A stretch of DNA of 64,000 nt from positions 3,877,743 to 3,941,742 of the forward strand of contig NC_088778.1 in the NCBI RefSeq assembly GCF_954871325.1. Direction: 5' to 3'. Under the pieces are notes generated by a model, which saw nothing but the letters and a program-made list of their open reading frames with translations, ran no database searches and had not been told where the DNA came from. The stretch is from Gordionus sp. m RMFG-2023 (taxonomy: Eukaryota; Nematomorpha; Gordioida; Chordodea; Parachordodidae). The position numbers and the translations under genes were made by a program. How positions within the stretch are numbered: the first letter of the stretch is position 1; each line of letters begins with the position of its first letter. This document shows, one piece after another, positions 13,501-22,500 of the stretch.

Positions 13501-16500
13501 CATTATGTATCAATCTGAAACTTTCCCAGATATTAAAATAGATATTTTAATTTCATATATTGTGCATTTTGTCATGTTTAAACTTTTAATTTTTTAATAC
13601 AGCTTAATAATATTAAGGGAAAATATTCTGAAATTCATGTCAAAAACATGTTATAACAGATAAAAATTTAAATAGCTAAATATTATAAATTATTTTTATC
13701 CCCAAATATGGATATTATAGAATTCTATTTTAGAACAAAATTTCAGTTATTAATCGTTACTAGTTTTAAAATAAAATCCTTTGAACCGACAAGCCCCTTG
13801 CGCCGACTAGCCCTGGTCTCCCCTATCTTATTCCTCGGTTAGTACATCGATAGATAGTACTTCCTTTATTACAATGAGCCTGTTTGAATTAAGCTCCCTA
13901 ACAAAAATCGCCGAGTGTGTAAAATGTGTGATAGATATTTTAGTGTTCACACTGATAATACAGTCAATAAGATACATACATATATATATATATATAATGA
14001 TTTCATATTGTAATATCCCTATTATTTAAGGACATGCAATGTTTAAATGTTGTCGATGACATCCTGTTTTGCTTCCTGGTCAAAAAATCAACTGCTTTTC
14101 TGAATGCTCTTTCACTTGGAAAGTTGGACGTTTGTTGAGCAAGGTAATCTTTAGCTATCAGCGACAAGGTTGGGTAAAAGTCTTTATTTTTTGCTCACCA
14201 ATCAAGTGTATTGGTTGAAGCTGGTGCAACCGGTTCAGCAAATAACAAATAAAATTATGAACTATATTTATTTTTATATCCAATTTTTAAAAAAATCACG
14301 TTATAAGAAATCATTCAGAATTAATTGGAAATGGAGAGAGCGAAGATGTACCAAAATGCTTAGTTGGTATTCGTAGATTATTACCTAAGGAAAACGAATG
14401 TCTTAACAAATTACAATATTCCTTTCAAAGCTATGGATAGCAAGGAGTTCAGAAATATTTTTTCCTTCATATTCAAGCATGATAAAAATCTGGACAAGAC
14501 AAACAGCTTGCAAATATATTGGAAAAAATATATGAAAAGTTCTAAATTAAAGCTTATCACAAAGTTAAAAAATGTTAAAAGCAAATTAGCCATCACAACT
14601 GATATGTGGACATCAATTAATTCATCGTCTTTTTGGGTAATTACATGCCGCTATATGGATAAAAAGTGGAAAGTTTCCTTCTAGATTTACTGGAGCTACC
14701 ATATCCTCATAGTGGTGAGGATATAACGATATTTGTTAGAATCTCTCGATGACTTTGAGATCAAGGACAAGATTATCTCCTTTACGCAAGATATGATGAG
14801 CTGTCCACATATCTTTCATGATGGCCAATTTACTTTTAACATTTTTTAACTTTGTAATATGCTTTAATTTAGAACTTTTATATATTTTTTTCTAATATAT
14901 TTGCAAGCTGTTTGTCTTGTACAGAATATGAAGGAAAAAATATTTCTGAACTCCTAATTACTATCCATAGCTTTGAAAGGAATATTGTTCTTTATAATTA
15001 AATCTCAAAATTAATTTGTTAAGAAAATTCGTTTTCCTTAGGTAATAATCTACGAATACCAACTAAGCATTTTGGTACATCTTCGCTCTCTCCATTTCCA
15101 ATTAATTCTGAATAATTTCTTCCAACATGATTTTTTAAATTGGCTATAAAAATAAATATAGCTTATAATTTTATTTGTATACTGAACCGGGTAAACCAGC
15201 TTCAACTAATATACTTGATTGGTGGGGCAAAAAACGGCAAATTTTACCCTAACCTTGTCGCTGATAGCTAAGGATTACCTTGCTCAATAAACGTCCAGCG
15301 TTCCAAGTGAAAGAGCATTCAGCAAGACAGTTGATTCTTTATGACCAAGAAGCGAAACGGGATGTCATCGACAACACTTAAACATTGTATGTGCTTAAAT
15401 AATTGGAACGTTACAAATGTGAAGTCATTATATATATATATATATTTGTATCTTATTGATTGCATTATAAAATCTTGTTATTTTGTATTATTAAGTTATC
15501 GATAAATAGTGTAATTTTATATATTATTTTGAAGATATTTAGTTTAAAAAAAAATCTATTTAATATAAGATTATAGGCTTTTTAAAAGCTTTTATCTAAG
15601 GTTTCACATATTTAAAATTCAAAGATCAAAAAAAAATTTCATAACGCTCTCAAATGGAGATATTTAATCAAATTATATTTAGAATGTTTTTTTCTGTAAT
15701 GACTAACGAGTAATGATGACTAAATTATAATGATGAGCTACAATATTAATTATATAATAACAAGTTATGAAGCATCTTAATATCGAAAGCTAAATTATAA
15801 ACCGTAAAAAGAATATCAATACTAGATTAGATCTATGATAGATCTTACACCTCAATCAAACGACAACGGATTATAATGAAAGGAAACACTTGAAAAATCA
15901 CGGATCTACAATTCTCAAAATGGTTGCTTTTAAGACAAAGCGTAAGGAAAATGATAAAGATTTTAGCCAATCAGATCTTTATACCAATTTATTATTATTC
16001 AATTTTAATTTATATATTCTATATTTTAATAAATAATTTTTTATGTAAAGTTAAAAAAAAAAGTAGTTTAACCAACGAATTTATTTTTAAAAATTACCTC
16101 AGCCTTAGAAAATTTTTCAAATATCAAAAATTATGTGAAATTCAATTCGCGTAAATTTTTGCAAGAATATTAAATATAGAATTATTAAATCATTCACATA
16201 AAATTATTTTTTGAAAATTTGATAGAAGATTTGGGACATGTTATGAATCTCTCAAAACTCAAGAAAGTTAGGCAATTCATGAAACTTTTGATTAGTTTTT
16301 CTTATATTTAGGACACAAACTAAAAAAAAAGAAAACTTAAATTAGTTGCCTTTTTTTCCCCAAGAAAAATCTCCTTTTTTTTAAAAAAAAATTGTTAAAG
16401 TAAAGATAACATGAAAAAAAATATGATTATTACAATAGAGGGGAAGTGGTAAAATTTCAATAAGCACTGGTGATAAAGACGAGACCCGACGGGTTCGGGA

Positions 16501-19500
16501 AATTAAAAATTGTTTGGTTTGGGCATCTTGAAACCAGAGAACAAACAGAGACAGATTTTAGAACAACTCATTAAACCCGGGGTAAAATGGACCTGAAGCA
16601 GGTTCGGACCCCTCTTAGGAAATCGGTTTCGATTAAATTCTTGTTATCAAAATTTCTTTTAAATGAAATTTAAAATTCTTGAACCCGGGTTCACATCCCT
16701 ACCTCAAACATTGAACAACTTGGATTGTAATCCTAAATAGGAATTAAGCAATTTTGACGAGGAATCAATTATCTTTTAATTCTATATTCTAGTCCATTTA
16801 TTATTATTTTTTAATATAGAAAATTAACCAATTGTTTAAAGAAACAAATAGCATTAAAAAAGATATATCAAAAACAAATTTCTGCCTGATTCGGTTTAGT
16901 TTTGGCAATTTATTGTATACCAATGTAATTCGTATTTAAAATAATGCTAAATATTCAAATTTAAATAATAATAATTTAATACATGTATATATTTTGCGTT
17001 TTTATTTACCAGCAAGAATTTAAAAAAATATATCACTAAATTGTAAAAATGATATCATATTTAAAAATTTATACAGGGCCTGAAACTCTATAAAAAAATA
17101 TTAGACCCAGTCCGAACGGAAATTATATAAAAAAAACACATCTTTAATAGGAACAGAATACTTTATACTACCCTATCCTTACCGATTGTCAGAGTCGTTA
17201 AAGGATACTTTTAAAATGGTTTCAGATATATCGTCTAAAAAAAGGGATTTATACAAACTATCGCCATTTTGAACTGATTTTTAAAAATGATTAACTAAAT
17301 ATTTTCGCCAGAAAAATATTACCTAAGCCTCGAGATTTCGCGAATAGATGTCAAAACTGCCACCCACGAGCAAAATCAGGTTCGATACATTTATAAATGT
17401 ATCCTGATACATAAACTGAGCTAAAAAAATTTATTGTGCTGATATCACATCTATACCATTCGTACGGCCAGGATCAGATGTTTTTTTTAAAAAAACTTAG
17501 GCCCGGCCCGTGTACCCAGGCCGGGCCTTCAGGTCTCTGGTACAAATATATATTTTAATTTTTTCTTATTACATAAGAAAAGGCGGGGATCTTATCCAAA
17601 AAATTATCTAGAGATTCTTAAATTTATTTTTTTTAAAAAAAACGAAAATAAAAATTATTTTTTTAATTTAAGAAGGTAATTTTCGTCCTCTGGTTAATAT
17701 CTCGAGTTTCATAACTTTAGTTTAGGAACTTAGTTTTACAACTCTAGTCAGTTTCGGGACGATTTTTTCGACCCAAAACTTGGCTCCAGTTTTCGGCTAA
17801 GTCGATTAGAACACTGCTTTAAAAAAAAATCGGCGTTTGGCGTAAAACCTTTTACGCTGCGGAAATTTATAATATACCATTTATCTCCAGATTTGTTTTC
17901 GTTAAATTTTTTAAGGTTGCTAAGACAAATTTGAGCGAATTCTTCGGTGTTCTTGTAATTAGAAGGAAACGGTATTTGATGAGACACTCGACTAGTGTCG
18001 TGAATATTTTGGCCCAAAGATAGGTGCAAAGTTTTTGGAGATCTTTGATTCTGCCAATGATTTTAATAATAAATTACATGATAATTAAAAAAAAATATGA
18101 AATTTTAATTATTATTATTTTTAAAGCAAAAATAATAAAAGGGTTTATTATATAGGGCATGTTCGATATCCAAATATTGGTTCGCGTTCTAAATCGCGAA
18201 AAAAAAATGGAATCAAATATATATCACATTTTAACTATTTTTTTTTTAAAAAAAAATAAGAAATTCAATTAAAAAAATAAGTATTGCCTGTCCTAGCGTT
18301 TATTCAATATCAACATTATTTTAAGGATTTATATATATATATATATGTGAAATATTCCCAATTTTTCTAGCGTTTTAGAAATCTCTGTCCAAACCATATT
18401 TTATCAAAATTAGAAATTATTTTTGTTCCGAAAACCAAATAGATTATCTTCCTCTATCTAAATCATTATACTAAGCAAGCAGCACACAAAACCAAAACTT
18501 TATTAGTGATTCGTTCCCTTAAATATATATATATTTAAAATTCATAAGTTCCACTAGTATAATTTACTGTAAGTATTTTAAATAATTTTAAATAAAGGGT
18601 TTTATATTTTTGAAAAAAAATGGTATGTTCAGAGATATGTTCTAAATCGCTAAAAATTTGATACGATATGAGACAAAATATTAAGCAAACCCTGAAGATT
18701 TTGGTTATAGATGGCACAGGTTTTAGGCGATATTTTTTTAGGTTAAAATATTTAGTTAGCCGTTTTTAAAAAATCGCCTCAAATCGATCCCTTTAAACAA
18801 CATCAATGTGAGAGAAGTAAACTCTGGAATCTAAAATTCAGCTTTCAAAAAAAAAAATCGGTAAAGATGGAGAAATCTCTTTAATATTTATAAAATAGAT
18901 TTATCGAATTCAGAATATTAGTATTCCCGTTATTTCATTTAATTGGATTTATTTGGGGGAATTTTTTTTTTCTTTAATCTCTAAAATATAATAACCTCGA
19001 TTTTGTCTTTACCAAGTCTCTCTAACAATTCATCAACTAGTTGTAACATCCAATGATATATCTAAAATAATAGAAGCGCAAAATATAGACAAGTAAAATT
19101 TCTTTAAAATAAATATATGCATCATTACAGGTATATAAGAAATTGCTCGAAATTCTTATGAGAATTCAGGACAAATCATTATACCTGTAAAACGTGATAT
19201 GACATGTAATATTTATAGTAAGTAAATTTTAGATGAATATATATTTAAAACATATGTGGATTGTATGATTATATGAACATAGTTAAATATTATCCCAAAA
19301 ATGACTAAAAAAAAGTGTAATGAACAATCGCTTAACTAATATTTTCGCCGAAATATTTTTTTATTTTTTCAAAAACGTGTGCATTGAATGATTATATGTA
19401 TAGACTAAATACAATCTTAAAATGACTAAATGTGAGGAAAAGCTAAAAGAGAAGTGAATTTAGCTATATTAATAAGTAAGTATATATCAGCCGAAATATT

Positions 19501-22500
19501 TATTTTTCTTAAAAAAACATGTGTGGATTGTAAGATCATATGAAAATTGTCACGAAGAATTGCTAAAATAAAGGAACTAAGCTGACTATAAAAAAAGGGG
19601 CTAAAATAAATAAGCTTGTAAATCATCGCGTTTGGCTAAAAGAAAAAGAAGAAAGTCGTTGCGAGAATCGATATCGCGCTCATGTTTTCGTTTACACTAA
19701 ATTTAGTCTTCCTATCTGATTTGACTAGACTAAAAATTTTGATTGTAAAAATAAATTCAATATCACCATATACTGATGCCTGGTGATTTTTGCTCATAGA
19801 TGGCAAGAATGGATTGGGATTCCACTTGGCAAATCTTAAGGCTCACATAAATATTATTTTAACTAAAAAAATATTAATCGGGCCGTTTTTTAAAAAAATC
19901 TACCCAAATCGAACTTTTTAACAACAACAACACATAAAAGTAAAAACACGTTATAGCTAATATTACAAGGGAAAACGGGATATTTTGATATACGGCGAAA
20001 GCTAACCATATTATCCGAGTATTGACATATATATTTAACTTTAATAACTATATCAGGTTAAAAAAAATGGAAAATAACTATAACGAAACATTGCGAGATA
20101 GACGGTTAACAAAATTTAGCTAAGAATAGCGAGGAGTTATAAAAATGCTGGTCACACACTTTCACATTTGGTCAAAAATTAAGTGTTAACCGTATCTGAG
20201 ATCACTCTTAAAAAATTTTACTGTAAACTGGGTTAAATAAAAAATAGATACTTACAATTTTGTTATTGTACAAAAACCAAATAACAGCATATTTTTTTTA
20301 AGATTCCTTTCGTCATGGGGGTATGCCGAGTTTAAATTTCTGGATATAACCGAGAAATTGAAGCAAGTGTAGATCCAGGGTAGGATAGACCATTAGACCA
20401 GGGCATTAGGCATCTGCCATTTGAAATCATTGAAAAGATTTGCTGGTTGAAAGATGAATAGCATGTTTGCTTAATGAAAGCTTGCAACATATATTGTTGC
20501 TTAGTGATGAGGTTGACATCCGCAGGAATACTTGCAATGGAGTTGGTACTAGCCTTTATTGCCATATGGTCACAGTCTACACAATTAGATGTTACCACGA
20601 TGCTGCCTGGCGGAGTGAGATGCTGATTCCCAAGTTTTTCTCCAGTCAGATTTGGGGATAGCCTCGAACCATTCGGGGCAAGTTCTTGCTTTAAAAAAGA
20701 GGGTTGAGCGTTCGTAAGATGCAACAGAACGGACAAGGAGATAGTCAGTCTTTTTATGCGAGGGAGATTAGTCTAGCTGATAGAGCTAAGACGTCACATG
20801 GGAAGGTAGAAATTAAAGAAAGAATAAATTGTTTGAAATGAAAGGCGATATTGATGGATACAAGGAATCTCACCGGATTTACATGGCAAGTTAATTTGAA
20901 TTTAAGGCAAGCAGAATTAGAGAACTTTAGGTTTTAAAAGGATATCTGTAAATATTTAATTTTAAATGAAGCCAGAAGATCTTCATCTTTGAAAATAAGT
21001 TATCCCATCGCTCATAGAATTTTAAGTAAGTTATAGACATCTTTTTAGTATAAAAAGCTTAAAAACAGGAAAGATTTTTAAGAGTTCTTAAAATTAGGGA
21101 AAAAATGTTAACCAAATCCTTATGGGGAGGGAAGGCACTTAAGTGAACTAATCTTTGGATAGGAATGGGTAGGGAAAAAGAGCAAAAGAGGGAAAATGAG
21201 ATGGTGAGAAAATCTCACAAATGAAGATATTAGAGAGTCTTCAATTAGGTTGGGGATGGAGAGGACAGCTGAGATATCACAGGTAGATTTTGCCATAATG
21301 CATTAAATTAAAAAATAATAATATTGACTTGTTTTACAAAAGATAAATAATCAATAAGTACAATTTTATTTTAACAGATCTCATGATTACAAACCTTATC
21401 TCTTTTGACTAGACCTCCAGGAAAATTTTTACCGCATCCAATGGATTTAGGAATTAATCTATTTTTAATGGGTTCATTTTCAATTCCTTTGGATAAATCA
21501 TGCAACCATTCTGCACATTTATTACCAAAATCTTCTTTTAATCTTGCCAAAGGTATTTTAGTCAATTCGTACATATAGGTAATATCATATTTGCTTTGCA
21601 GTGAATTTCCCAATTTGCCACCTAATCCACTTCTAAAAAAAAATAGATTATATTTTAAAAATAATAAGAAGATCTTAATTTAATAAAGTGTCTAAATTAG
21701 GAACCTGCAGATCTTGCTCAGAGAGTGTTTTAAAATGATATAATTTTAAAAAAATAAGGTGTACATTTCTAAATTGAAAAAAATTTAACAAGCTGATGGG
21801 CCTAAAAATATTATTATTTTTTTTACAAGATCCAGTTTTACTCAATTTTTTCAAAATAAATGTAAATTATAGTAATTAATCATTTGTAAATATATATAAT
21901 GGATCAGTTATTTTACTTATAGTGGCATTTCTAATTTAAAGCAATCAAAACATGGGTCTGCCAAAAAATAATTCTAAAAAAAAATCTAATTGGAGTGAAA
22001 AAATGGATGGGAAAGATATCCTTAAAATTTGATCTCTGCAAATCTCTGATAAAAATATAATTTTATACATCTTTTTAAGTGGAACAGTTTTGTATAATTC
22101 TTCAATAGCATCTGGTGCAACGATAGTTTGCTTATTAGGCTTATTCAACCCACATCCTAATTTTGCTAAAATCTTAAATTAAATAAATTTAATAAAATAT
22201 TAAAGTATAGTTTACCTTGTTTTGAGATATACCTGCAGAACATTCGAAACCACATTTAGATAATATAGAGTTTCGAATTTGCTTTGTTAAAATTGCTCCA
22301 TAAACAAGTGATAGATATTCTATAATTTTATCTGGTTGCTTATCAATGTATGTTTTTATGTCAGCAAAGTTAGACACTAAAAAATAATGAGATTTGAAAA
22401 TAGTATTATTCAACCTGATTTCAAAGGCGCAATACAAGTATCTTCTGATATTAATGCAATATCATCTGGAGTAAATAATGAGTTTAATAATTTATCATTT

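Larger units (their letters stand above)
10665..13826 (-). mobile_element. Pogo/Tigger DNA transposon, copy 2, with introns
   Basis: The fuller copy, reading on the minus strand. Its 5' end is at about 13826, with ATAGGGGAGACCAGGGCTAG next to the 104-bp flank. Exons: 13282-13402 (ATG start), 12136-12308, and 12093 down to the stop at 10694, with canonical GT-AG sites in phase. Intron 1 carries a 140-bp tandem array. No 3' terminal repeat follows the stop: the sequence runs straight into inverted copy 1. It therefore cannot move by itself. Confidence 0.85.
13961..15462. mobile_element. Palindromic hAT remnant, arms about 700 bp
   Basis: A large inverted repeat. The left edge CAGTCAATAAGATAC, a TATA repeat and a hATC fragment recur inverted at the right edge. 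Read on either strand, the order is transposase N-terminal part then C-terminal part. Arms are clearly diverged, with scattered substitutions and small indels. No target duplication was found. Confidence 0.82.
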
